From contig DASXHZ010000075.1 in the NCBI GenBank assembly GCA_036488085.1, forward strand, positions 1-21,938: 21,938 nucleotides of DNA, given 5' to 3'. Positions 14,468 to 21,910 of the stretch are shown here, one piece after another. Source of the DNA: DASXHZ01 sp036488085. GTDB lineage: Bacteria; Acidobacteriota; Thermoanaerobaculia; Gp7-AA8. Both the position numbers and the translations under genes were made by a program. The notes below the pieces were generated by a model, which was not told the DNA's origin, did no database searches, and saw nothing but the letters and a program-made list of their open reading frames with translations. Position 1 is the stretch's first letter. Every line of letters begins with the position of its first letter.

Positions 14468-14621
14468 TGTCGTGGCGGGCGGAGTCCCTACCGCGCAGGC
14501 GGGCGCGGCGATAGGACGCAGCGCCCCCGTCCGTTCGCAACCTATTCTTTACCAGAAACTTAGCGGAAATCTGCACGGAATCCGCAGAATGGGTATGCGT
14601 AATTATTTGGCAATAAACCGG

Positions 14622-14645
14622 CACTCCGGATCGGTTTCCGGAGTG
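14622..14645. promoter_or_regulatory. Hairpin upstream of the 14665 promoter
   Basis: CACTCCGGA (14622-14630) and TCCGGAGTG (14637-14645) form a perfect 9-bp stem with a six-base loop. Outer AACCG (14616-14620) and CGGTT (14649-14653) can extend it. It ends about 20 bases before the -35 box, a position suited to an activator or repressor site. No T-run follows, so it is not a typical terminator. The rest of the 14440-14664 gap shows no gene I can support. Confidence 0.5.
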
Positions 14646-14664
14646 AATCGGTTGCGATTAATTG

Positions 14665-14692
14665 TTGACAAAAACCGAAGGATTTTTATGAT
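14665..14692 (+). promoter_or_regulatory. Near-consensus sigma-70 promoter
   Basis: TTGACA (14665-14670), a 16-base spacer and TATGAT (14687-14692) lie in an AT-rich stretch. Transcription would start near 14699, giving a leader of about 40 bases to the ATG at 14740. This is the clearest promoter in the window. Confidence 0.75.
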
Positions 14693-14739
14693 CGTATCCA
14701 CCACAGAGGGCGGGACCGGGATGGGTGAGGAGTCGGCGC

Positions 14740-15120
14740 ATGGGATTTGAGAGATGGGATCCGCAGCCTGAATACGAGCGTTTTCCCGCTTCAGCAACCA
14801 TCGTTCAGTCGCGTTTGATCCGGTTGCCGTCTCCGGTCGCTTCCATGCTCCGCCTGCGCGGCAAAGCGAGCGCGAACCTCTACTACGACAAGAAACGTAA
14901 GGTCATCGGCATCAAGCCGATGGAGAAAAAGGACGAAGGTTCGGCGAAGATCCGCCAGTCCGACAAGTCGACTTCGCTCCATGTGCCGAGCTTCTTCCGC
15001 GCGTACGACATCGACGTCCCCGGCATCAAGCGCTTCCACTGCTGGTATGACGAGAAGGAGCGGATGGCGATGATCGACATCTCCAGACCGTCTCCCCGCG
15101 GACGTCCCGCGGGAACTTAA
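14740..15120 (+). CDS. Orphan 126-aa protein, possibly a small DNA- or RNA-associated protein
   Basis: I choose the ATG at 14740 because GGTGAGGAG lies 7-9 bases before it; a GTG at 14725 is in frame but sits on that site. The protein has two similar-looking halves: LIRLPSPVASMLRLRGKASA with NLYYDKKRKVIGIKP, and LHVPSFFRAYDIDVPGIKRF with HCWYDEKERMAMIDI. Both read as a short helix then a beta hairpin with a YD-basic turn, which suggests an internal duplication with a swapped-hairpin or AbrB-like flavour. The C-terminus is Pro/Arg-rich. No signal peptide is seen. A strong promoter, an upstream hairpin and a strong terminator bracket it as a single-gene unit. I do not recognise a named family. 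Confidence 0.75.
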   Translation: MGFERWDPQPEYERFPASATIVQSRLIRLPSPVASMLRLRGKASANLYYDKKRKVIGIKPMEKKDEGSAKIRQSDKSTSLHVPSFFRAYDIDVPGIKRFHCWYDEKERMAMIDISRPSPRGRPAGT

Positions 15121-15146
15121 TCGCAACTCAAAAACGTGACGCAATG

Positions 15147-15178
15147 AAAAAGGCCGGCGCGATGCGCCGGCCTTTTTT
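15147..15178. terminator. Strong bidirectional intrinsic terminator
   Basis: GGCCGGCGC (15152-15160) and GCGCCGGCC (15164-15172) form a perfect 9-bp GC stem with a three-base loop, with five A before and six T after. It can end both the plus-strand orphan gene and the minus-strand esterase operon. Confidence 0.92.
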
Positions 15179-15199
15179 GTGTTCATCAGATGGACGAGG

Positions 15200-16603
15200 T
15201 CAGAATCGCGTCGCGCGTCGCTTGATCGGCGTCTTCGGCTGATTCAGCATCTGCATCATCGCCGTCGCCGCCTCGGGGCTGATCGAGTACTCGCTCGACG
15301 TGAGCGGGAGACCCGAGAGCGTCAGGAACGTCGCGCCGTTGTTCGCCATGAGATCGGCGACCGACGCCAACGGGATGTGCGTTCCGTAGCCGTTGTTGAT
15401 CGCCTTGATGTACTCATTCGCGAACATCGTGTAGCCGATGTCGGTGAGGTGAATGCCGTCGAGGCTGAAGAAGCCGCCGGTGATGAACGCGCCCGTGAGC
15501 TGGAACGGACCAACGAACTCCGTGCCGTTCGCGACGCGATCGAACAGTCCCTTGATGTCGGCGACAGGGATGTTGCGAGCGGCAGCGGCCGTGACGATCA
15601 CGTTGTTGTAGTCGAGGATGCGCTGCTGGATGGTCGCGAATTCGTCCGGCGTGATGACGACGGCGCCCGGCAGCGGCTTGCCCGCGTTCGGGAGCGTCGG
15701 GAACGCCGGGGCGAGCGCGGCCGGGATGCCAAAGCCGCTTCCGAGCAGCGAGCTGGCGCCGAGCGTGACGAAGCTACCCGCCGGAATCGGAGTGGCCACG
15801 CCGGTGCCCGGGTCGTACGTCAGCACGACCGGCTGTCCGCCGATCGTCACCGGCGACTTGGTCGCGGGATTGATGAGGAAACGCGAGACGGTGTTGAGGA
15901 ACGGCACCGCGGCGGGATTGGTCGGCAGCGTGCCGACCACCATGCCGGCGGTCGGGGCGCCCGCGATCAGCTTGTCGAGCATGGCGTTGTACGCCACCGT
16001 GAAATCGGCGACCGGCGTGAGGCCGGCCGACGTTCCCTGCGTCACAGACCCGAGGAAGTCGTTGCCGCCGATCCAGATGGCGATGAACGTCGGGTGCTGT
16101 GCGAGCGCCTGATCGACTTCCGGCGCCTGCCCGCGCAGGATCACCTGCCCGATGCCGGTCTTCCCGAAGTTCGTCAGCGTGTCGGCCACGTTGTAACCCG
16201 GCACGGCGAGATCGTTGTACGGCCGCCCGAACGTCGCCATCAGCGGCTGGCCCGTTGCCGGCGGCGTAACGATGACCGGCGGGTAGCTGATGATGTCATT
16301 GAGCTGCAGCTCGGCCGCGCCTGGGAGGCCCGGAGCGCTGATGAGCGGAAGCGCGAAGCAATGATCGGTGACCGTCGACTGCGGCGTGCAGATCGTGTAG
16401 CCGACCTGCTTCGCGATGATGGCGGGCCAGCCGAAGACCTGATGGTTCTGCTCCAGGCCGCCGCTCTGGAAGCCGGCGCCGTAGCTGTCGCCGATCGCGA
16501 CGAAGCTCGTGAAATCGGCGCTGCCGCGCGCCGCGAAGACCGGCAGTGCAACGAGCGCTGCGACTGCGACTGCCGCTGCGAATCTTGCAAATTTGCTGTT
16601 CAT
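15200..16603 (-). CDS. Secreted GDSL/SGNH-family esterase or lipase
   Basis: The 467-residue product has a signal peptide (MNSKFARFAAAVAVAALVAL, cleavage near 25) and the SGNH blocks in order: nucleophile S40 in AIGDSYGAG, block II Gly in NDLAVPGYNV (G136), N181 in IWIGGNDFLG, and D382 and H385 in LDGIHLTDIGY. It is longer than simple GDSL enzymes because of a Pro/Gly-rich insert between blocks III and V (about 200-320). Such enzymes hydrolyse carboxylic esters; the substrate is not evident. A GGAG ribosome binding site precedes the ATG. It lies 12 bases downstream of the FadL-like gene, so the two share an operon that ends at the terminator at 15147-15178. The exported enzyme may sit at the outer membrane. 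Confidence 0.9.
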   Translation of the reverse strand: MNSKFARFAAAVAVAALVALPVFAARGSADFTSFVAIGDSYGAGFQSGGLEQNHQVFGWPAIIAKQVGYTICTPQSTVTDHCFALPLISAPGLPGAAELQLNDIISYPPVIVTPPATGQPLMATFGRPYNDLAVPGYNVADTLTNFGKTGIGQVILRGQAPEVDQALAQHPTFIAIWIGGNDFLGSVTQGTSAGLTPVADFTVAYNAMLDKLIAGAPTAGMVVGTLPTNPAAVPFLNTVSRFLINPATKSPVTIGGQPVVLTYDPGTGVATPIPAGSFVTLGASSLLGSGFGIPAALAPAFPTLPNAGKPLPGAVVITPDEFATIQQRILDYNNVIVTAAAARNIPVADIKGLFDRVANGTEFVGPFQLTGAFITGGFFSLDGIHLTDIGYTMFANEYIKAINNGYGTHIPLASVADLMANNGATFLTLSGLPLTSSEYSISPEAATAMMQMLNQPKTPIKRRATRF

Positions 16604-16615
16604 TTTGCGGATCTC

Positions 16616-17902
16616 CTATTTGCCGAAGCGATACCCGAAGTTGAGGCTGATCAGGTTTGCGTCGGTCTTGAAAACACCGTTGAAGTTGTCGCTGCTGATG
16701 CCCTCGGTACTGCGGTTCTTGAAGTGGAGCGCGAACTCGGTGACGTCGAGGATGAACGGTCCCTTGTGGTAGCCGACGCCGAATGAGAGGCCTTCGCGGT
16801 CGGCGTCCGGGAGGAGCGCGCCGACGCCTTCGGTCGGCTGCGGGTTGCGGTCATACACGGCGCCGAAGCGGACGTCCCAGTGCTCGCTCACGGTCTTGTT
16901 CGCGCCGGCGCGGTACGCCATGGTGTCCTTCCAGTTCTGCGGGCGGTTAAGGTCGGTGGCGGGGGTCGTCGCGAATGCGACATCGAGATTCTTGAAGCGG
17001 CTCCAGGTCGTCTGCGACGCGTCGAACTCGAGGTCCCACTTGCTGCCGGTGGTCACCGCGATGCCGGCCTGGATCGTGGCGGGGAAGTTGATCGTCGTGC
17101 TGATCGCCTGATTCGGCGGGAGCTGCGACTTGACGATGGCGTCGAGCTGCGCGTTGCCGGTCGGGATCTGCGTGAACGTCGCGTCGCCCGTGAAGTCGAT
17201 GTTCGCGTCGGTGCGGTACGACGCGCCGAAGCGCCAGTTGCCGGCCTTGAACAGGACGCCGGCGTTGTAGGCCCACGTGCTGTCCCAGTCGCTCGACAGG
17301 TACGCGTTCGCGACGTCGACGATGCGTCCGGTGAACGGATTGATCGTGCCGTTGTTGCGGTTGAGTGCCAGACGGCCGCGGCGATACTCCGCGCCGACGC
17401 CGATCGCGACGTTGCCGCCGCCACTCTGCCACGCCAGCGCGGGCTCGACGGAGAGCACCTTCACGTTCGCGTCGCGTGAGATGAAGCGGCCGACCCACGG
17501 ATCCGCCCAGTTGGTGCGGAGGCCGAACGGCGTCATCACGCCGACGCCCGCCGTGATGTTCGACCCGATCGGCAGGACGAAGTAGGCGTTCGGCGGCACG
17601 AACGTGTGCGCGCGATAGCGGCCCGACTGTCCGCTGGTGAACGGATCGTTCGGATCGCCGGTGAACTGGTTCGAGAACGTGATCGCCGTGCCGCCGAGGA
17701 GAATCTCGGCGTGCCGCTGTTGCGCGAGACCGGCGACGTTGTAATAGATGGCGGATGGATCGTCGGCAGTCGCGACGAAAGCACCGCCCATTCCGACCGC
17801 TTTCGCTCCCTGTTCGGGCAGCGCAAAGCCGGACGCGAATGCTGAGCCGCTCGCTAGAACAGCAGAGAGAGAGAGCAGCAGGAGTCTTGTGGTTGAACGC
17901 AA
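16616..17902 (-). CDS. FadL/OmpP1/TodX-family outer-membrane transporter
   Basis: I start at the TTG at 17902, five bases from a GAGGAGG ribosome binding site. The 428-residue product has a signal peptide (MRSTTRLLLLSLSAVLASGS, cleavage near 24) and mature start SGFALPEQGAKAVGMGGAFV with DDPSAIYYNVAGLA, which is the FadL hatch signature. The rest is alternating beta-barrel strands ending LNFGYRFGK. FadL channels take up hydrophobic molecules such as long-chain fatty acids or aromatics through a lateral gate. The next gene in the operon is a secreted esterase, so uptake of its lipid product is a natural role. The gene is divergent from the 17982 gene with a 79-base gap. A TATGAT on the minus strand near 17968-17973 may be its -10. 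Confidence 0.92.
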   Translation of the reverse strand: MRSTTRLLLLSLSAVLASGSAFASGFALPEQGAKAVGMGGAFVATADDPSAIYYNVAGLAQQRHAEILLGGTAITFSNQFTGDPNDPFTSGQSGRYRAHTFVPPNAYFVLPIGSNITAGVGVMTPFGLRTNWADPWVGRFISRDANVKVLSVEPALAWQSGGGNVAIGVGAEYRRGRLALNRNNGTINPFTGRIVDVANAYLSSDWDSTWAYNAGVLFKAGNWRFGASYRTDANIDFTGDATFTQIPTGNAQLDAIVKSQLPPNQAISTTINFPATIQAGIAVTTGSKWDLEFDASQTTWSRFKNLDVAFATTPATDLNRPQNWKDTMAYRAGANKTVSEHWDVRFGAVYDRNPQPTEGVGALLPDADREGLSFGVGYHKGPFILDVTEFALHFKNRSTEGISSDNFNGVFKTDANLISLNFGYRFGK

Positions 17903-17981
17903 GGTAACCTCCTCAAGTCGTTTCTACGCTTAAGATTACGGCTACGGAAACGGCGCGCATCATAGCACCTGGAGAATAGGC

Positions 17982-18683
17982 TTGAAACGCATCATCACTG
18001 TCATCTGGGTTTTTCTCGCAGCTCCCGCCGTTTTCGCCGGTGTCGTCTATCACTTCGAAACCGTTACGACCGGCCTCGGCGAGCAGCACATCAACGGCAG
18101 CGTCGAGGCGGACGGTCCCCGCATGCGTGTCGACATCGTCCACGGCGACGGCGCGTCCTTCCCCGATCGGTCGTACGTGCTCGCCGACGGCAATCGCATC
18201 AGCGTCTGCGATCCGAGCACGAAGACGTACTACGACCTCGTGTTCGATCCGCTCGCGCCGCTCAAGTCGATGCTCGGCGACGCCGTCGCGATGTCGAACG
18301 AGCACTCGTCGACCCGCGACCTCGGCGCCGGCCACTCCATCACGACGAGCTCCTACGACATGAACGTCGCGATCATCGACAAGAAGGTGACGATGCACGT
18401 CACCGTCACGACCGAGAGCTGGACCACCGACAAGTACCCCGCCTCGGCGTCGATCGCAAAGGTGCTCAGCTCCGATCCCCACGCCGCGGCCGGCGGCTTC
18501 CCGATGAAGCAGGTGACGACCTACCACATCGACGAGAACGGCACGCCGATCGAGATGACGTCGACGACCACCGTCACCGACGTCACCGCCAAACCGGTCG
18601 CGCCCTCGGATCTCGCCATGCCCGCCGGCTACAAGAAAGTCGAGTCGCCCATCGACCGCGCCATGAAGTCACTTGGGAAATAG
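17982..18683 (+). CDS. Secreted protein of unknown function (DUF4412-like pattern)
   Basis: The TTG at 17982 follows a GGAGA ribosome binding site at good spacing and gives a signal peptide (MKRIITVIWVFLAAPAVFAG, cleavage near 19). The 233-residue product then shows beta-strands typical of a periplasmic or surface carrier fold: VVYHFETVTTG, RMRVDIVHGDG, RSYVLADGNRISVCDPSTKT. It ends with DLAMPAGYKKVESP, a phrase common at the end of DUF4412-type proteins that measure or bind something unknown. There are no catalytic motifs and a single Cys. It is divergent from fadL and convergent with the 18997 gene, across a repeat cluster. Confidence 0.75.
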   Translation: MKRIITVIWVFLAAPAVFAGVVYHFETVTTGLGEQHINGSVEADGPRMRVDIVHGDGASFPDRSYVLADGNRISVCDPSTKTYYDLVFDPLAPLKSMLGDAVAMSNEHSSTRDLGAGHSITTSSYDMNVAIIDKKVTMHVTVTTESWTTDKYPASASIAKVLSSDPHAAAGGFPMKQVTTYHIDENGTPIEMTSTTTVTDVTAKPVAPSDLAMPAGYKKVESPIDRAMKSLGK

Positions 18684-18694
18684 TTCCCCGTCCC

Positions 18695-18979
18695 GTCATC
18701 CTGAGCCGCGAAGACGGCGAAGGATCTCAAAATGCAGGCATTTCGTATCTTGAGATCGTTCGGCGCGCTACGCGACTCAGAGGTTGTGAAGAAATCTTCC
18801 CCCTCCGTCATCCTGAGTCGCCGAAGCCGCGAAGCGGCGCAGGACGGCGAAGGATCTTAAGATACGAGGCAGGAGCCACATACAGCGCATTTGGAGTTCC
18901 TTCGCTGCGCTACGCGCCTTCGGCGCTCCGCCAGCTCAGGATGACGGAAACGAGATTTCTTCACGGCTCTCAGGATGAC
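18695..18979. repeat. Cluster of palindromic GTCATCCTGAG / GAAGGATCT repeats
   Basis: GTCATCCTGAG occurs at 18695-18705 and 18807-18817, each followed by GAAGGATCT (18719, 18849). The reverse form CTCAGGATGAC occurs at 18935-18945 and 18969-18979. Sub-repeats such as CGCTACGCG and GAAGAAATCTTCC lie between them. The cluster fills the 313-base gap between two convergent genes and can fold into long hairpins. From memory, this phrase is a dispersed intergenic repeat in several GC-rich bacterial genomes. Small frames crossing it are not real genes. Confidence 0.88.
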
Positions 18980-18996
18980 GGGCTTGTTCAAGCTTC

Positions 18997-20184
18997 CTAG
19001 GGCTTGGACGTTGACGAGCTCGATCCCGAGAACGAGAACTTCGCGATCGCGACGCCGAGGAAGAACTCCTTCACTTTCGTGAGGACGGGACCGACCGATC
19101 CGTTCTGATACGAGGCCGCCACCTTGAACCCCGTCGCGGGATTCTCGAGATACGAGATCTGCACCTGGAACATCCGCTGCGTCCGGGGCACGGTCGCCGC
19201 GCGGTTCGAAAAGTCGTTCAGCGTCCACTTCTCCGAGGCGCGGACCTCGTACTTGTCCCAGACGTACAAACGGTAGGCAACCGTTCCGTCGCCGCCGCGC
19301 CCGTGCAGGTTGTCGGTCGCGGTCTCCTTACTCTTGTACCCGTACGACAGATCGATCGTGAGCGGCGGCGCCACGTAGTCAGGCACCGAGCTCAAGATCG
19401 TGATGGCCGGCACCTCGGGGACCCACGTCGAGAACGTCGCGGTGACCATGCCGTCGTGCAGGTCCTGGTGTGCCGCCTTCGTGAGCTCTCCCTGAATCCC
19501 GAAGTGCACCTGGTTGAGGCCGGGCAACTTCATCTGCAGCGACCGCAGCCCGAACGTCACCTCGTTGTCGTCGATGAAGCCGGCCTTGTTGGTCGTCGTG
19601 GTGTCGATCGACGCCGTCGCGCGCGTCTCGAACTTCGCCGCGGACGTCGTGCGTCCGAAGAAACCGCTCTGAATGAACTCGCCGTTGTACTGCAGCCGTA
19701 GCGCACTCGTCGTCGCTGACGCAGTCGCGGCGCTGCCGTTGTCAGCCTGCGACGCCGGCCCGACCGACCACGTGTAGCGCTTCGTATTCACAGCTATGCC
19801 GTTGAGCACCTGCGCGTTCACCGTCGTGCCGTTGTACGTGACGGTCCCAGTGCCCGAGGGGAACGCCTCGAGCGATGCGGCGTCGTCGGCGGCGGGGGCG
19901 CCTGCTACGGCGTCAACTTGCATGAGCTGAACGCTCCCCTGATTTACGGTCCGGATCGAGGCGACCGTCCCGGAGACCTGCTTTTGCGACGACATGACGG
20001 TGAGCGAGTCACCTTTGTTGATGTTCGTCGCCTGGCCGCATGACGGCCGCGTGTCGAGCACGACGTAAATGTGGCCGCCGATGTCGCCTTGATTCATCGT
20101 GACGGCGTTCACACACTGCGCCTGTGAGATGACGGGAAGAACGGCGAGAAGCGATCCGAGCAGGAGCCTGCGCATCGTCGTCAT
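18997..20184 (-). CDS. Exported beta-rich protein, probable outer-membrane barrel
   Basis: The ATG at 20184 overlaps the stop of the upstream small gene (TGATG) and gives a signal peptide MTTMRRLLLGSLLAVLPVIS with cleavage near AQA/QC; a second ATG nine bases on is possible. The 395-residue product has an N-terminal soluble part (about 24-140, with GDSLTVMSSQKQVSGTVASI, which looks like a small beta domain). It then has many amphipathic strands (LRLQYNGEFIQSGFF, LTIDLSYGYKSKE, FKVAASYQNGS) ending FFLGVAIAKFSFSG and a Ser-rich tail. This suggests a C-terminal outer-membrane barrel, but I do not recognise a family. An open frame upstream of 20184 runs through the neighbouring gene and is not coding. 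Confidence 0.7.
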   Translation of the reverse strand: MTTMRRLLLGSLLAVLPVISQAQCVNAVTMNQGDIGGHIYVVLDTRPSCGQATNINKGDSLTVMSSQKQVSGTVASIRTVNQGSVQLMQVDAVAGAPAADDAASLEAFPSGTGTVTYNGTTVNAQVLNGIAVNTKRYTWSVGPASQADNGSAATASATTSALRLQYNGEFIQSGFFGRTTSAAKFETRATASIDTTTTNKAGFIDDNEVTFGLRSLQMKLPGLNQVHFGIQGELTKAAHQDLHDGMVTATFSTWVPEVPAITILSSVPDYVAPPLTIDLSYGYKSKETATDNLHGRGGDGTVAYRLYVWDKYEVRASEKWTLNDFSNRAATVPRTQRMFQVQISYLENPATGFKVAASYQNGSVGPVLTKVKEFFLGVAIAKFSFSGSSSSTSKP

Positions 20185-20465
20185 CACGCCTGCTGCACCA
20201 TCTGATAGATGATCTCGATGAGGTCGGAGACCGCCATCGCCGACTCCATCTGCGCCGCGACGATGATGACGCCGACGAGATCGCCCGGATCTTTGCTGAG
20301 CTTGAACTTGACGCAGCCGCGGATCGAGATCGCGATCTGCGCCTTCACGTTGTCGGGGATCGGCGGCCAGGTGATGATCTGGTCCGCCGACGTGATCGCG
20401 TTCAGCCCGACTGAGTCGAACGCGGCCTGGATACACTCGTAGATTGCCTGCCTCGTGGGATCCAT
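20184..20465 (-). CDS. Small helical protein (93 aa), function unknown
   Basis: A purine-rich ribosome binding site (GAGAGAGGG) precedes the ATG at 20465, 13 bases after the gatB stop. The product begins MDPTRQAIYECIQAAFDSVG and ends in two helices (DLVGVIIVAAQMESAMAVSD, LIEIIYQMVQQA), with a Trp-Pro-Pro turn in the middle and two Cys. There is no signal peptide; the hydrophobic helices look amphipathic rather than membrane-spanning. It is translationally coupled to the exported barrel-like protein behind it, so the two may work together. I know no family for it. Confidence 0.65.
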   Translation of the reverse strand: MDPTRQAIYECIQAAFDSVGLNAITSADQIITWPPIPDNVKAQIAISIRGCVKFKLSKDPGDLVGVIIVAAQMESAMAVSDLIEIIYQMVQQA

Positions 20466-20478
20466 CTAGGCCCTCTCT

Positions 20479-21888
20479 CTAACCAAGAATGTCGCGGAGG
20501 ATGTCATTCGCCAGGTCGGCCTTCGCCTTCCCGCGCGTTTCTTTCATCAATTGTCCTACGAGGAAGCCGAAGACCTGCGTCTTGCCGCCACGATACTGCT
20601 CGACCTGGGCGGCGTTGCGCTCGACGACGCGGAGCGCCGCGTCTCGGATCGCAGTCGGATCGGAGATCTGCGAGAGCCCTTTGCGCTCGACGATGGCGTC
20701 GGCGGCCTCGCCGCTGACCGACATCTCGTCGAATACTTCCTTCGCCGCCTTCCCGCCGATCGCCCCGCTCTCGATCAGTTGAATGAGCCGCCCGAGCATC
20801 GCCGGCGTGACTTTGTAGTCGCGGAGCGCGATCTTCCGGTCGTTGAGGATGCGCAATACGTCATTGCGCACCCAGTTGGCCGCGAGCCGCGGGTTGTTCG
20901 ACGCATCGGCCGCCGCCTCGAAGTACTCCGCGAGCTCCCGCTCCGCTACGAGCGCCTCAGCGTCCACCGCCGGGATGTTCCACTCGCTCTGGTACCGCGC
21001 GCTCCGCTGGTGTGGCAGGGGAGGGATCGTCTCCCGCACCTTCGCGATCCACGCGTCGTCAACGTCGAGCGTCAGGAGGTCGGGGTCGGGGAAGTAGCGG
21101 TAGTCGTGCGCCTCTTCCTTCGAGCGCATCGGCCGCGTCTCATCGGCGCGCGGATCGTAGAGCCGCGTCTCCAGCACGATCGTTGCCTGCGCCTCCAGCA
21201 CCTTCGTCTGCCGCTCGATCTCGAACTCGATCGCGCGCGCGAGGTAGCGGAAGGAGTTCACGTTCTTCACTTCGGTCCGCGTCCCGAGCGGCTCGCCCTC
21301 TTTGTGCAGCGACACGTTCGCGTCGCACCGCAGCGAGCCCTCTTCCATGTTCCCGTCGCAGACGCCGATGTACATGAGGACCTGCCGCAGCCGCGTAAAG
21401 TACGCCGCAGCCTCTTCGCTCGACGTGATGTCCGGCTCGGAAACGATCTCGATCAGAGGCGTCCCGGCGCGATTCAGATCGACGAGCGACGCGTCGGCCC
21501 CATGCAACAGCTTCCCCGCGTCCTCCTCCATGTGAATCCGCTGTACACGGATCGTCCGCCCTCCGATGACGACCTTCCCATCCGTCGCCAACGGCCGATC
21601 GAACTGCGAGATCTGATACCCCTTCGGGAGGTCGGGGTAGAAGTAGTTCTTCCGCGCAAACACGCTCCGGTTGTGAACCGTGCTCTCCGTCGCCAACGCC
21701 ATCCGGATCGCCAGATTCACCGCCTCCCGATTCAAAACCGGCAGCGCGCCGGGATACCCGAGACAAACCGGACAAACATGCGTATTCGGCGCCGCCCCAA
21801 ACTCCGTCGGACACGCGCAAAAGATCTTCGTCCGCGTCAGCAGGCGCGCGTGAACTTCGAGGCCGATGGTGGGGAGGTAGGGGGCCAT
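20479..21888 (-). CDS. gatB: Aspartyl/glutamyl-tRNA amidotransferase subunit B
   Basis: The 469-residue product is full length. It opens with the GatB signature TIGLEVHARLLTRTKIFC and has the four zinc Cys (C24, C26, C39, C42), the FYPDLPKGYQISQ and RIHMEEDAGKLLH segments, DLNRAGTPLIEIVSEPD, EVKNVNSFR and DYRYFPDPDL. The helical GatB/YqeY tail covers about 320-469. GatB, with GatA and GatC, converts Glu-tRNA(Gln) or Asp-tRNA(Asn) to the amide form in the cytoplasm; gatA and gatC are not in this window. No clear ribosome binding site is seen before the ATG. Octamer repeats like those at 2404 lie about 22 bases upstream. It heads an apparent three-gene run with two unrelated-looking genes. Confidence 0.97.
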   Translation of the reverse strand: MAPYLPTIGLEVHARLLTRTKIFCACPTEFGAAPNTHVCPVCLGYPGALPVLNREAVNLAIRMALATESTVHNRSVFARKNYFYPDLPKGYQISQFDRPLATDGKVVIGGRTIRVQRIHMEEDAGKLLHGADASLVDLNRAGTPLIEIVSEPDITSSEEAAAYFTRLRQVLMYIGVCDGNMEEGSLRCDANVSLHKEGEPLGTRTEVKNVNSFRYLARAIEFEIERQTKVLEAQATIVLETRLYDPRADETRPMRSKEEAHDYRYFPDPDLLTLDVDDAWIAKVRETIPPLPHQRSARYQSEWNIPAVDAEALVAERELAEYFEAAADASNNPRLAANWVRNDVLRILNDRKIALRDYKVTPAMLGRLIQLIESGAIGGKAAKEVFDEMSVSGEAADAIVERKGLSQISDPTAIRDAALRVVERNAAQVEQYRGGKTQVFGFLVGQLMKETRGKAKADLANDILRDILG

Positions 21889-21910
21889 TGCGCGCGAGGG
21901 TATCGCAGGT

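Noticed and set aside
14472..14750. 92-codon plus-strand frame before the orphan gene
   Set aside because: It runs across the hairpin and the strong promoter, has no ribosome binding site and overlaps the real gene start.
15179..16786. 535-codon plus-strand frame opposite the GDSL gene
   Set aside because: Low-complexity Arg/Asp/Glu-rich shadow across a clear SGNH enzyme and the end of fadL.
18629..18811. Small minus-strand frame containing an ILRSFAVFAAQDD-like peptide
   Set aside because: It is a translation of the dispersed GTCATCCTGAG/GAAGGATCT repeat.
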